From the NCBI RefSeq assembly GCF_020251205.1, contig NZ_JAIWYX010000020.1, forward strand, positions 1 to 59,704: DNA of 59,704 bases, given 5' to 3'. The notes under the pieces were generated by a model. The model saw only the letters and a program-made list of their open reading frames with translations. It did no database searches and was not told the DNA's origin. Source of the stretch: Arthrobacter sp. M4. Its GTDB lineage: Bacteria > Actinomycetota > Actinomycetes > Actinomycetales > Micrococcaceae. Of the stretch, positions 51,317 through 59,397 are shown in pieces (position 1 is the stretch's first letter; every line of letters starts with the position of its first letter). The translations under genes and the position numbers were made by a program.

Positions 51317-51834
51317 TTCAGTCGCCTGAGCCGCGCAGTCAGCGTTGCGGCGACCATCGCCGTCGTGATTTCCAGGGCGATAATCCCCAAAAGTACGACG
51401 GCGGCACCCGGCTCGATTGCCGCCGTCGGGTCCGTGATGGAGCCCGACGGCGGTCCGGATGCGTGGGCGGGTCCCCCACTTCCGTGTCCCCCACCTCCAT
51501 GTCCGCCTCTGAGCAGCAGCGCCGCGTGGACCGCGGCCATGGCGACGGCGCACGCCGTGACCCTGCTCGCGGAAGCGAGGTGGCGCCGTCGCCAGAGGTG
51601 TATTGCACATGGGAGGCAGACTCCGGCGAGGGCCACCATTAGGAGTCCCATCCACAAGCCGTGCTGGCCGGTGGTGGCGAACCACAGATGAACCAGGGCA
51701 GAGGCCAACGTCACGGTGGCGCAGAGCCGCCCATGTACCACTGGCCAGGTCGGAAGTAGCCGCTCACATGTGGCAGTGGCCACTGCCGTGCCCTTCACCG
51801 TGACCAGACGACTGCTTTGGGTTGGCGGGGACAT
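51277..51834 (-). CDS. Small multi-pass membrane protein, unknown function
   Basis: Up to 185 residues with about four hydrophobic segments (TLASALVHLWF, GLLMVALAGVCLPC, ACAVAMAAVHAALLL, AAVVLLGIIALEITTAMV) and a Gly/His loop RGGHGGGGHGSGG. It overlaps the amine oxidase 3' end by up to 71 bases; a later GTG at 51798 or 51783 with AAGG nearby is an equally good start. Not recognised as a known family. Close coupling to the copper amine oxidase and the His-rich loop suggest a role in copper supply or amine handling (inference). Confidence 0.6.
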   Translation of the reverse strand: MSPPTQSSRLVTVKGTAVATATCERLLPTWPVVHGRLCATVTLASALVHLWFATTGQHGLWMGLLMVALAGVCLPCAIHLWRRRHLASASRVTACAVAMAAVHAALLLRGGHGGGGHGSGGPAHASGPPSGSITDPTAAIEPGAAVVLLGIIALEITTAMVAATLTARLRRLNYLSPDLTKASTT

Positions 51835-53815
51835 CCAGCACCGGACTCCGGTCGAAGAAACCCTCGGGCCGCAGCTTGAAGCCCACGGTGTCCACGGGCA
51901 TGATCGGCCAGTCTTCGACGCGCGGGAAGTGCGTCAGGCCGAAGGTGTGCCACACCACGATGTCGTGGCCGTCGATGTCGCGGTCCTGCGCCACATAGGC
52001 CGGCAGGCCCGCGCCCCCGGCGTGCTGGTTGACGAAGTCGCCGGTGGGGTAGCGCTCGTCCTCTGCGTAGCGGGTCACCCACAGGTCCTTGGTGGCGAAG
52101 GCAGCGCGGTGGGCAATCGACGACTCCGGATCGGCGAGCAGTGTGGGCTGGTTGTGGGAGTGGAGCTTGTAGCCCACCGGCTCGCCGAGGCGGTTGCGCG
52201 ACTCGGGGTTGGAAATAATCCACGTCCGGCCGCTGGCGGCGTCGGCCGTCCGCGCAGCTTCCGATTCCCGGGTCAGCACGGTCCGCTTCCGGGAGAAGGC
52301 GTTGCCCCTTTCATTGCCGGGGCCCATGGGCTGCCGGATCACGTCCTCTTCCTCAACCCGGTTGGTGAACCCGTCAATAGCCATGTCCAAGCGCGCACTG
52401 AACAGATGCTGGTGGAACGGTGCGCCAAGCCCCGGCGCCAGTTGGGAGATGTTGTCTGAACCGCCCTCGGGGAAGGCGCTGGTGAAGACGATGCCCGTGG
52501 CCTTGGCTTCGAACTCGATGGTGCCGTCCAGATAGAGGTACCAGTAGAAGCCGTAGTCGTAGTTGCCGATGGTGGTGAAGAACGAGATCACCAGGCGGCG
52601 ATTCCGGCGCGTGTAGTTAATGCCGGTCCAGAGGTCGCTGTGCTTGGAAAGGATGCTCCAGTCTTCCTCGTGCATGCAGATGCCATTGCGGATTTCGCGC
52701 GGGTTGCCGAAAGCGTCGGAGATGACCGGGCTGAGGTAAGTGATCTCGCCCAGGCAGTCGCAGCCAAGTTCAAGGGAGTTGGCGTACTGGCCAACGAGAT
52801 ATTCCCCTGTATCGAAGTAGTTCTGCCAGGACCGGATAGGGGAAGGATCACCGTAGGGCACCACCATCTCGGCGATCGACGCGCGGTTGATGATGGGTCT
52901 GCGGCGATCTCCGTCTTGGAAGCCGATGTTGTGCAGGACCACGCCCTCGCGGACATCGAAGCCGACGTCCAGGCTCCACTTTTCCCACTCGACGTGGTTG
53001 CCACCGGTGACCGTGAAGCTGGGTCCCTCTGGCTGGGTGATGTTGATGGGTTTCTGGGTGCTGCGCAGCGGACCGGTCAGTTCTGGATCGGTGTAGTTGC
53101 CGTGCTCTGTTGGGACGGGGATAACGCCGGTGTCGATCACCTGCATGACTATTTTGTTGACAACGTCCACGTACGCCACGAGGCCATCCACGGGATGGGC
53201 CCAGGCGCTGTCTTCGGGGAAGTCCTGCACAAAAGCCAAACCCCGCAGCACGCGAAGTCCCCTTTCCTCCGGGTACTCGAACACACCGGCGGACAGCGGA
53301 GCCACGCGGACTTTGCTGACGTCCAGGTTTCTCGAAGCGAGGGCCTCGAGCCAACGCTGGTCCGTGGCCAGCAGTGCCTCGACCACCTCAAACTCCTCCT
53401 CGAGGACCGGCAGCTCACCGGTGGCCACCGTGTCCAGTTCGACGGCGGAAATCACCTCGCCGCGCGTGACGGAGACCGTGACGTCGTGGGGCCGCGCGCC
53501 GGAAACATCGTGGATGAACACGCGGAAGCGGCGGTCTTCTGACTTGGTGTCTGCGTCGCGAATGTCTGCGCGGCGAATGTCTGCGTCGGGAATGTCTGCG
53601 CGGCGAATCTCGGCTCCGCGGGCGGGATCTGCATTCCGGGCAGGATCTGTGTTCCGGGCAGGATCCAGAAGGCCGAGGTAGGCGATCCGCTTCTCCGGGC
53701 CGAGGAAGCCGTTGGAACGGAGGATGCTCTGAACTTCGGTGATTTCGGCAGCCGACGCCAGGCGGTAGGGGTTGGCCACTTCCGTGATGGCAGTTTGCGT
53801 GGTGGAGGGCGTCAT
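51764..53815 (-). CDS. Copper-containing primary amine oxidase (phenylethylamine oxidase-like)
   Basis: 683 residues. It oxidises primary amines such as 2-phenylethylamine or tyramine to aldehyde, ammonia and H2O2. The cofactor tyrosine (topaquinone precursor) is in TIGNYDYGFYW, the base Asp in YFDTGEYLVG, and copper His in FHQHLFSA and WHTFGLTHFPRVEDWP. Known Arthrobacter homologues have about 638 residues: here about 40 extra residues rich in DPARNADPAR and RRADIRDAD lie between LGLLDPA and EDRRFRVF, and a His tail GHGEGHGSGHCHM ends the chain. GAGAAGG precedes the ATG. Confidence 0.95.
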   Translation of the reverse strand: MTPSTTQTAITEVANPYRLASAAEITEVQSILRSNGFLGPEKRIAYLGLLDPARNTDPARNADPARGAEIRRADIPDADIRRADIRDADTKSEDRRFRVFIHDVSGARPHDVTVSVTRGEVISAVELDTVATGELPVLEEEFEVVEALLATDQRWLEALASRNLDVSKVRVAPLSAGVFEYPEERGLRVLRGLAFVQDFPEDSAWAHPVDGLVAYVDVVNKIVMQVIDTGVIPVPTEHGNYTDPELTGPLRSTQKPINITQPEGPSFTVTGGNHVEWEKWSLDVGFDVREGVVLHNIGFQDGDRRRPIINRASIAEMVVPYGDPSPIRSWQNYFDTGEYLVGQYANSLELGCDCLGEITYLSPVISDAFGNPREIRNGICMHEEDWSILSKHSDLWTGINYTRRNRRLVISFFTTIGNYDYGFYWYLYLDGTIEFEAKATGIVFTSAFPEGGSDNISQLAPGLGAPFHQHLFSARLDMAIDGFTNRVEEEDVIRQPMGPGNERGNAFSRKRTVLTRESEAARTADAASGRTWIISNPESRNRLGEPVGYKLHSHNQPTLLADPESSIAHRAAFATKDLWVTRYAEDERYPTGDFVNQHAGGAGLPAYVAQDRDIDGHDIVVWHTFGLTHFPRVEDWPIMPVDTVGFKLRPEGFFDRSPVLDVPANPKQSSGHGEGHGSGHCHM
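53549..53666. repeat. In-frame 15-bp and 18-bp repeats inside the amine oxidase gene
   Basis: Four 15-bp units GTCTGCG(T/C)(C/G)G(C/G)GAAT at 53549-53608 are followed by two 18-bp units starting GGATCTG at 53625 and 53643 plus a partial third. On the minus strand they encode the RRADI/PDADI and DPARN units. All lengths are multiples of three. Confidence 0.9.
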
Positions 53816-53843
53816 CGCGACCTTCTCTCGAGGACCCGTGAGG

Positions 53844-53875
53844 GTCGAAATCTTTTTTTCTATGACTGTAGAGAA
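53844..53875. promoter_or_regulatory. Divergent promoter region of the amine oxidase and tetR genes
   Basis: On the minus strand GAAAAAAAGATTTCGAC (53844-53860) precedes the amine oxidase; a near copy, GAAAAAAGATCGAC, lies at 54543-54556 before the araC-like gene. TTCTAT-N6-AGAGAA (53858-53875, one mismatch) may be the TetR operator. Confidence 0.5.
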
Positions 53876-53937
53876 TAACGATATGTAAGCTGGGCCACAA
53901 GGGTTCCGTGCCGATATTTCTGGGGAGTGCCGCCGAC

Positions 53938-54522
53938 GTGCCGAAGATTGTTGATCACGATGAGCGGCGCCTGGAACTCGTGGACGCGACGTGGCGAATC
54001 ATCGCCCGCCTGGGCATCGAGGGCGCCACCATGCGGGAGATTGCCACCGAAGCCGGCTTTGCAAACGGAGCCTTGAAGCCCTACTTCCCCACCAAAGACA
54101 CCCTGCTGACTTTTGCGTTCCAGCATGTGTTCAACCGGACCAACCAGCGGATTGCTGAGGTCACAGCGGGCAAAAAGGGCATCCCTGCACTGCGAGCCTT
54201 CAGCCTCGAGGTGCTCCCCCTGGACGAGGAGCGCGTCAACGAGGCCCGGATTGTCATCCCCTTTTGGCAGAAGGCCGTCAACGATGCTGAAAAGGCCGAG
54301 ATCCATCGCAAATCCATGGCACTCTGGACGGCCGCAATCGTGGCGCACCTCGCAGAGGCAAGGGCCGACGGCGAGGTGACTGCCGCCGTCGACGATGCCA
54401 CGCTGGGCGGGCACTTGCTGAACATGCTGCTGGGAGCCCAAATAACGGCGGCGCTGGCCCCGGCAGCCCAGGCATCATTCGGACTCGAGGAGCAACTGGA
54501 AGCCTTCCTTTCGCTCCTGTGA
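53938..54522 (+). CDS. TetR family regulator (BetI-like)
   Basis: 194 residues from GTG. N-terminal HTH: RLELVDATWRIIARLGIEGATMREIATEAGFANGALKPYFPTKDTL (region, about 10-55). The family usually begins (M/V)PKIVDHDERR, which supports the GTG at 53938 over one at 53908; GGGGAG lies about 11 bases upstream. It is divergent from the copper amine oxidase gene and probably represses it when amine is absent. Confidence 0.85.
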   Translation: MPKIVDHDERRLELVDATWRIIARLGIEGATMREIATEAGFANGALKPYFPTKDTLLTFAFQHVFNRTNQRIAEVTAGKKGIPALRAFSLEVLPLDEERVNEARIVIPFWQKAVNDAEKAEIHRKSMALWTAAIVAHLAEARADGEVTAAVDDATLGGHLLNMLLGAQITAALAPAAQASFGLEEQLEAFLSLL

Positions 54523-54523
54523 G

Positions 54524-54581
54524 TCTTTTTTCACCGATCGTCGAAAAAAGATCGACACAAGTCTTCGCTGGCCGCTACCCT
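54524..54581 (+). promoter_or_regulatory. Inverted repeat and promoter for the araC-like gene
   Basis: TCTTTTTTC (54524-54532) and GAAAAAAGA (54543-54551) form a 9-bp inverted repeat right after the tetR stop; its right arm starts the motif shared with the amine oxidase promoter. TCGACA (54552-54557), 18 bases, TACCCT (54576-54581) is a plausible promoter giving a start near 54588. Confidence 0.45.
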
Positions 54582-54582
54582 G

Positions 54583-54612
54583 AATGAACTGTGTCCCAGG
54601 ACACAGTTCATT
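54583..54612. promoter_or_regulatory. 30-bp near-perfect palindrome before the araC-like gene
   Basis: Arms AATGAACTGTGTCC (54583-54596) and GGACACAGTTCATT (54599-54612) are perfectly complementary across the 2-base spacer CA. It ends 20 bases before the chosen start and spans the predicted transcription start, so it can act as a repressor operator or as an RNA hairpin hiding the ribosome site. Confidence 0.8.
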
Positions 54613-54632
54613 TCATGAGCGTCAGGAAACCC

Positions 54633-55592
54633 ATGTCAGCAGCACCTATCCTCCCCGGTCGACAGGATCTCCGAACCAGCGTTGCGACTACATTCGATCA
54701 TTGGCGGCAGATCGCCTCCGAATCCTTTGTGCCGCTCACCGCCGAGACCAGCCATCCGGATTTGTTTCGCGGCACAATGCGGTCCAGGGTGCTGGACCGG
54801 ATGTGCATCGTAGAGGTTTGCGCGACCGGCCACCAGGTCCACCGCACGCCGGCCCTGATCGCACAATCCAACCAACGCTACTTCAAGCTCAACCTGCAGT
54901 TGGAGGGCACTGGACTGCTCATCCAGGACAATCGCGAGGCGCTGCTGCAGCCCGGCGACCTGGCCATCTACGACACGAACAGGCCCTATTCGCTGGCCTT
55001 CGAGGACCGTGCGCGCATGATGGTGGTCATGTTCCCGCACGACGCACTCTCCTTGCCGCCGGACTACGTGGGGCAACTCTCGGCCGTACGGCTGGCTGCG
55101 GGCTCGGGGCTGACCAACCTGGTGGGTCCGTTCATCACCCAACTGGCCGACAACCTCGGCCAGTTGAGCGGACCCAGCGGCTCCCGGCTAGCCACAAACG
55201 CCCTGGATCTTGTGTCTACGATGCTGCATTCCGAGCTGGATGTGGCCACGGACCGGATGAAGCCCCAAGCCGTTCTGGCGACGTCGATCCGGGAATACAT
55301 CGAGGAGCACCTTGCCGATCCTCAGCTTTCGCCCGCGACTATCGCTTCGGCGCATTTCATTTCCACCAGGCATTTGCACAATGTCTTCCACGAATCCGGA
55401 TCCACCGTGTCAAGCTGGATCCGGAGCCGCCGACTGGAGCACATCCGCCGCGAATTGCGGGATCCGGTTCATGCCGGGGCTTCGGTGAGCGCCATCGCAG
55501 CACGCTGGGGATTCTTGGACGCGGCACACTTTAGCCGAACCTTCCGTGAAGCTTTCGGCGAATCGCCCACGGACTGGCGGCGCGGGAGTTAA
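54633..55592 (+). CDS. AraC family regulator (FeaR-like)
   Basis: 319 residues. An N-terminal AraC-binding-like domain (QRYFKLNLQLEGTGLLIQDNREALLQPGDLAIYDTNRPYSL, region near 80-125) and two C-terminal HTH motifs (LSPATIASAHFISTRHLHNVFHE and VSAIAARWGFLDAAHFSRTFREAFG) match the FeaR type that activates phenylethylamine/tyramine oxidase genes in E. coli. Starts at 54591 (GTG), 54615 and 54633 are possible; the last has AGGAAAC. It probably activates the nearby amine oxidase and permease genes. Confidence 0.85.
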   Translation: MSAAPILPGRQDLRTSVATTFDHWRQIASESFVPLTAETSHPDLFRGTMRSRVLDRMCIVEVCATGHQVHRTPALIAQSNQRYFKLNLQLEGTGLLIQDNREALLQPGDLAIYDTNRPYSLAFEDRARMMVVMFPHDALSLPPDYVGQLSAVRLAAGSGLTNLVGPFITQLADNLGQLSGPSGSRLATNALDLVSTMLHSELDVATDRMKPQAVLATSIREYIEEHLADPQLSPATIASAHFISTRHLHNVFHESGSTVSSWIRSRRLEHIRRELRDPVHAGASVSAIAARWGFLDAAHFSRTFREAFGESPTDWRRGS

Positions 55593-55609
55593 CTGACCAT
55601 GCACTCATG

Positions 55610-55688
55610 ACAGGCCACATTAATGGAGCAGATAATGCGGGCGCCGGAGTCCGGAGCCCGCATGATCTGCTGGACCATTTTGGCCTGT
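55610..55688. terminator. Long two-tier hairpin between convergent genes
   Basis: The outer stem ACAGGCCA/TGGCCTGT (55610-55617 with 55681-55688) and an inner 16-bp stem with one mismatch (55627-55642 with 55656-55671) form a large structure, with CCATTTT after the inner stem. It separates the araC-like gene from the permease stop and can serve both strands. Confidence 0.75.
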
Positions 55689-57169
55689 TATCGGCTGGCC
55701 AGCTGCGTTTTCCGCACCCGTAGCTCTGACAGAACACCGACGACGAACACCACCGGCACCGCGGCGAGTAGCGCCGTCGCAGTTTCACTGCTGCCGCCGA
55801 TTAGCGAGGTGAAGTTCCCAACCACGGTGGCGAGGATGCCCAGCAGGAGCAGGAACGCCAGCACGGGCGCAATGGCCGTCTGCCAAAGCTGGCCGGCGGT
55901 CCGCTCACGGCGGAAAAACACGACGACGGCGGAGGAGCACAACGCGTACAGCACCAGCAGCGCGGCTACAGCGAGTCCACTGAACCAGGAGAACAGAGTC
56001 AGCACAGGATCCATGTTCAATGCTGCGAATGGGAGCACGAGCAAAACCGCTATGGCCGTCTGGATGCGGGCCGCGAAGGCCGGGGCCCGGTGACGGTTGG
56101 TCCTGGCAACAACCGCGGGAAGTGATCCACGCAGGGCCAGGGAGTGCAGGTAGCGATTAATGCCGTTGTGGAAGGCAATAATTCCGGCCAACAACGAAGT
56201 AACAAGGAGCCCGCTCGCGAGGATTCCTGCCCACGGACCGAACAATTCCACCAGCGGCCCGATCACAAAGGACGTTGCGTCCCCTGAATCCAGTGCGGCA
56301 ACCGCTGCATCAACCACGTGCGACGGGCCATAAAAGCTGACCAACATCCAGGTAATAAAGGCGAAAAAGACGGCGATAATTCCCACCGACAAATACGTTG
56401 CACGGGCAACAGTTCTGTGTGGGTCCTTGGCTTCGGCTGAATAGATGGCCGTAGATTCGAAACCGAACATGGACGCCACAGCGAACATGATGGCAACACC
56501 CGGTGCGCCGCTCGCAATTGCCGCGGGCGAGAATGAAGCCGCGATATCCAGGCCTTCCGGACCACCGCCTCTGAACAGGACGGTAAAGCCGAACATCACC
56601 AGGATGGCCACTTCCAGGCCCACCAGTACCGCCAGGACCTTCGCACCAAGTTCAATGTTCAGGGACCCCAAAACCTGGACACCGATCATCGTAAGCAAGG
56701 ACAACATCCACCAAGGAATGCTGACCCCGATCGACCCCAACAGTCCGGAGAATGCGGCGCCGTAGAGGCCGTACATCGCAGCTTGCACGGTGCTGTAGGC
56801 CATCAGCGCGAGCCATGCGGCCCCTGCGCCGATTTTCCTGCCGAAAGCCGCCGTCACGTAGGCATAAAACGCGCCGTTGGCTTCAACCTTCCTGCTCATG
56901 GCAACGAATCCAACGGCAAAAATAATGATGACTATGCCGACTACAAGATAGGCCCCCGGGGCGCCGGCGCCATTGCCGAGCGCAGCCGCCAGGGGCGCGG
57001 CGCCAACGATGCCCGTCAGTGGCGCCTGGGCGGAGAGAACAAAGAATAGAATGCCTAACACCCCGATGCTGCCGGCCCGCAGGGCCGTCGAGTGCTCAGT
57101 CCGCGGGGCCGTTTCCGCGGTTTTAGGTTCGGAATTGGAAATACTCATTGGATCCTTCTTGGCGGTCAT
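55688..57169 (-). CDS. APC superfamily amino acid/amine permease
   Basis: 493 residues with about twelve helices. APC pattern: GSIGVLGILFFVLSAQAPLTGIVGAAPLA in helix 1 (region near 33-60), MSRKVEANGAFYAYVTAAFGRKIGAG, and FAVASMFGFESTAIYSAEAKDPHRTV (near 230-255). It resembles amine or aromatic amino acid permeases linked to amine oxidases. The ATG at 57169 overlaps the monoamine oxidase remnant stop (ATGA); an internal ATG at 57148 with GAAGGA upstream is an equally likely start. Confidence 0.87.
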   Translation of the reverse strand: MTAKKDPMSISNSEPKTAETAPRTEHSTALRAGSIGVLGILFFVLSAQAPLTGIVGAAPLAAALGNGAGAPGAYLVVGIVIIIFAVGFVAMSRKVEANGAFYAYVTAAFGRKIGAGAAWLALMAYSTVQAAMYGLYGAAFSGLLGSIGVSIPWWMLSLLTMIGVQVLGSLNIELGAKVLAVLVGLEVAILVMFGFTVLFRGGGPEGLDIAASFSPAAIASGAPGVAIMFAVASMFGFESTAIYSAEAKDPHRTVARATYLSVGIIAVFFAFITWMLVSFYGPSHVVDAAVAALDSGDATSFVIGPLVELFGPWAGILASGLLVTSLLAGIIAFHNGINRYLHSLALRGSLPAVVARTNRHRAPAFAARIQTAIAVLLVLPFAALNMDPVLTLFSWFSGLAVAALLVLYALCSSAVVVFFRRERTAGQLWQTAIAPVLAFLLLLGILATVVGNFTSLIGGSSETATALLAAVPVVFVVGVLSELRVRKTQLASR

Positions 57170-57880
57170 GAGTTTTGGGGGATAGACGCCTGGCGTTGGA
57201 GGCCGGGCATCGTGCTTTCCAGCATGGCAGTGGCAGGTCCTCGGTGACTTGTCGGGGAGCGACCGCTTCTTGTCGTTGAGTGCAATGCTTCAAAAGCCGC
57301 ATTCGCGGCTTCCATTCCGCCTTCTTCCGCTTTCGATCGCACAGTCGACAAAACCGCCCCTAGGCCGCTGGCGATGTCCGATCCGGCAAAGATCACCCGT
57401 GCGCGGGCTGCCTGCATCGCCGACAGTGATCGGGAAAGGAAACCGGTGGCGTGCATGGGCCATGTCTCGCCGGAGTATGGGTCACCGGCCCAGTCATGGG
57501 AAGCGACATCCTCGACGTCGAGCTCCGGAACCAGTCTGCGCAACTGTTCCTCCACAGCGTCAGCGCCCCCGATATCGATCTTGGCAGCGTCCGGACCGAA
57601 CCCAACCACACTCGTGTCGCCGTCGAGCTCATATTCAGACTGGAAGAAATTCAACGGCCTTCTGCCCGCCGAGCGCCGCGAACGGCGAACTCTTGCCGCG
57701 GAGGCGGATCCGCACTTTGACGCCACGCGAAGCCTGGCCGCGAGTGATCCCGTCGTGCTTGGCGGGCGGCGGCGGCTCGAGCGTCACCCTGTTGAGCGCA
57801 TGGAGCGGAACGCAAACGACGACGGCGGACCCTCTGATTGCGCGGCCATCGGCACTGTGGACGGTCCCCCTCAGCCGGCC
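57166..57880 (-). pseudogene. Remnant of a flavin-containing monoamine oxidase
   Basis: The minus strand encodes the C-terminal third of an FAD amine oxidase: VCVPLHALNRVTLEP, then GQASRGVKVRIRLRG, then FFQSEYELDGDTSVVGFGPDAAKI, HDWAGDPYSGETWPM and FAGSDIASGLG (quoted as regions). The frame is broken near 57650 (an extra T in GAATTTCTTCC) and again near 57320-57355, and the FAD-binding N-terminal half is missing beyond about 57880. It is joined to the permease by an ATGA overlap, so the permease probably served this enzyme before it decayed. Confidence 0.85.
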
Positions 57881-57903
57881 TCAGGGTTTAGGTGCGGAAC
57901 TCT

Positions 57904-58314
57904 TCAGGCACTGGCAGGCAGAAGCTCCGCGATAAGCTCCCGCACACGGCGCTTGATCTCATCGCGGATGGGCCTGACGGCGTCGACACCTTTGCCCGCG
58001 GGATCTTCCAGGACCCAGTCCTCATAACGTTTACCGGGGAAGAACGGGCAGGTGTCGCCGCAACCCATGGTGATGACGACGTCGGAATCTTTCACCGCCT
58101 CGGTGGTGAGGATCTTGGGGGTCTCGGAATGGATATCGATGCCCTCCTCGAGCATGGCTTCCACAGCGGAGGGGTTGACCCTTTCCGCCGGTTCGGAGCC
58201 CGCGGAGCGGACTTCAATCCGGCCTTCTGAAAGGTGATTCAGGTAGGCGGCGGCCATCTGGGAGCGGCCAGCATTGTGGACACAAACGAACAGAACTGAG
58301 GGCTTCTGGCTCAT
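57904..58314 (-). CDS. arsC: Arsenate reductase (low-molecular-weight phosphatase type)
   Basis: 136 residues. The P-loop CVHNAGRSQ (C-x5-R) near residue 11 and the later cysteines in MGCGDTCPFFPG match the thioredoxin/mycothiol-linked ArsC that reduces arsenate to arsenite. DWVLEDPAGKG is the general-acid loop. ATGA overlap couples it to the aquaporin gene upstream; it is the last gene of the ars operon. Confidence 0.93.
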   Translation of the reverse strand: MSQKPSVLFVCVHNAGRSQMAAAYLNHLSEGRIEVRSAGSEPAERVNPSAVEAMLEEGIDIHSETPKILTTEAVKDSDVVITMGCGDTCPFFPGKRYEDWVLEDPAGKGVDAVRPIRDEIKRRVRELIAELLPASA

Positions 58315-59009
58315 GTAATGACCTTTCGATCGGCTGCTTGTTCAGCGGCGGTGAGGGCTGGGTAGAGGAAACGGATCAGTAGGAAGCCCGACACACCGCC
58401 GAGCAACTGCGCGGCGATGAATCCTGGCGCAGAGGCTGGGGCGATACCGGAAAAGGTGTCGCTTATAGTGCGGGCAATGGTCACTGCGGGGTTGGCGAAA
58501 CTGGTGGAGCTCGTGAACCAATACGCGGCCGCAATGTAACCGCCGACGGCGAAGGCCACACGGTCGGCCCGGCCGGATCGGACAGTTCCGAAAACGATTA
58601 GCAATAGCCCCACGGTGGCGACAATTTCGCCAAGCCACAAGCCTGGACCTGTGCGTTCATGGCTTGAGAAACTCACGGCATCGAGGCCGAACATCAGATT
58701 CGCCACCACGGTTCCGGCGAGTCCCCCGGCGAACTGAGCCACGATCAGCGCAGTAGCTGTAGGCCCGTCGATCATCCCGAGAACCCGTTCGACCAGCGTG
58801 ACCACGGGATTGAAAGAAGCGGAAACCGGCTGCAAGGCAACGATCAGGGCGATCAGCGCCGCCCCGGTGGCGACGCTGTTCTCCAGGAGCGCCAGGCCGG
58901 CGTCGTTCGGGGATAGCCGGGAGGCTGCGATGCCGGAGCCCACCACGGCCATCACCAGGAACGCAGTCCCCACGAACTCCGCGGTGGCGCGTCTCAGTAT
59001 TAAGCTCAC
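58311..59009 (-). CDS. Aquaporin-family channel (AqpS-like) of an arsenic operon
   Basis: 232 residues from GTG, six helices. The two NPA-type half-helices are SFNPVVT (about 65) and FANPAVT (about 172); the first has NPV instead of NPA. In ars operons of Rhizobium and actinobacteria such a channel lets arsenite leave the cell passively and replaces the ArsB or Acr3 pump, none of which is seen here. GTGA overlap with arsR; ATGA overlap with arsC. Confidence 0.88.
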   Translation of the reverse strand: MSLILRRATAEFVGTAFLVMAVVGSGIAASRLSPNDAGLALLENSVATGAALIALIVALQPVSASFNPVVTLVERVLGMIDGPTATALIVAQFAGGLAGTVVANLMFGLDAVSFSSHERTGPGLWLGEIVATVGLLLIVFGTVRSGRADRVAFAVGGYIAAAYWFTSSTSFANPAVTIARTISDTFSGIAPASAPGFIAAQLLGGVSGFLLIRFLYPALTAAEQAADRKVIT

Positions 59010-59356
59010 TGCTCCTTACCGCCAATGAGAGTTGCCAGGTTTTCCAGTGCCTCGGTACGGGCGCGGTAATACACCCAAACTCCACGCTTCTCCCGGTCCA
59101 GAAGGCCGGCCTCGTGCAGGACCTTAAGGTGATGGCTGATGGTTGGCTGCGACAGGTCAAATGCATCATTCAGGTCGCAAACACATGCTTCACCGCCTTC
59201 GTGAGAGGCAACCAGGGACATCAACCGGAGACGCACTGGGTCGGCCAACGCCTTCAAGAGAGGCACAATCCCCTCAGCCTCGGGTTCGGACAGTGGCTCG
59301 CGGGTGAGCGGTGAGCAGCAAGCAACCGTCTCTACTGCTGTGAGTTCCAAGTGCAT
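59006..59356 (-). CDS. arsR: ArsR family arsenic-responsive repressor
   Basis: 116 residues. Winged HTH with CVCDLNDAFDLSQPTISHHLKVLHEAGLLDREKRG (about 55-90); the CVC pair plus VACCSPL near the N-terminus provide three or more thiols for As(III). The start at 59356 gives this N-terminus; the frame extends 43 codons upstream but without homology. It represses its own operon with the aquaporin and arsC. Confidence 0.9.
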   Translation of the reverse strand: MHLELTAVETVACCSPLTREPLSEPEAEGIVPLLKALADPVRLRLMSLVASHEGGEACVCDLNDAFDLSQPTISHHLKVLHEAGLLDREKRGVWVYYRARTEALENLATLIGGKEQ

Positions 59357-59369
59357 AGACACACTTAAA

Positions 59370-59397
59370 TATTTACAGTCATCTATGTCTTGGGCAA
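59370..59397 (-). promoter_or_regulatory. Promoter of the ars operon
   Basis: On the minus strand TTGCCC (59392-59397), 16 bases, TAAATA (59370-59375) precedes the arsR start. CATAGA...TCTATG (59354-59359 with 59382-59387, seen on either strand) brackets it and could be the ArsR operator. Confidence 0.6.
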
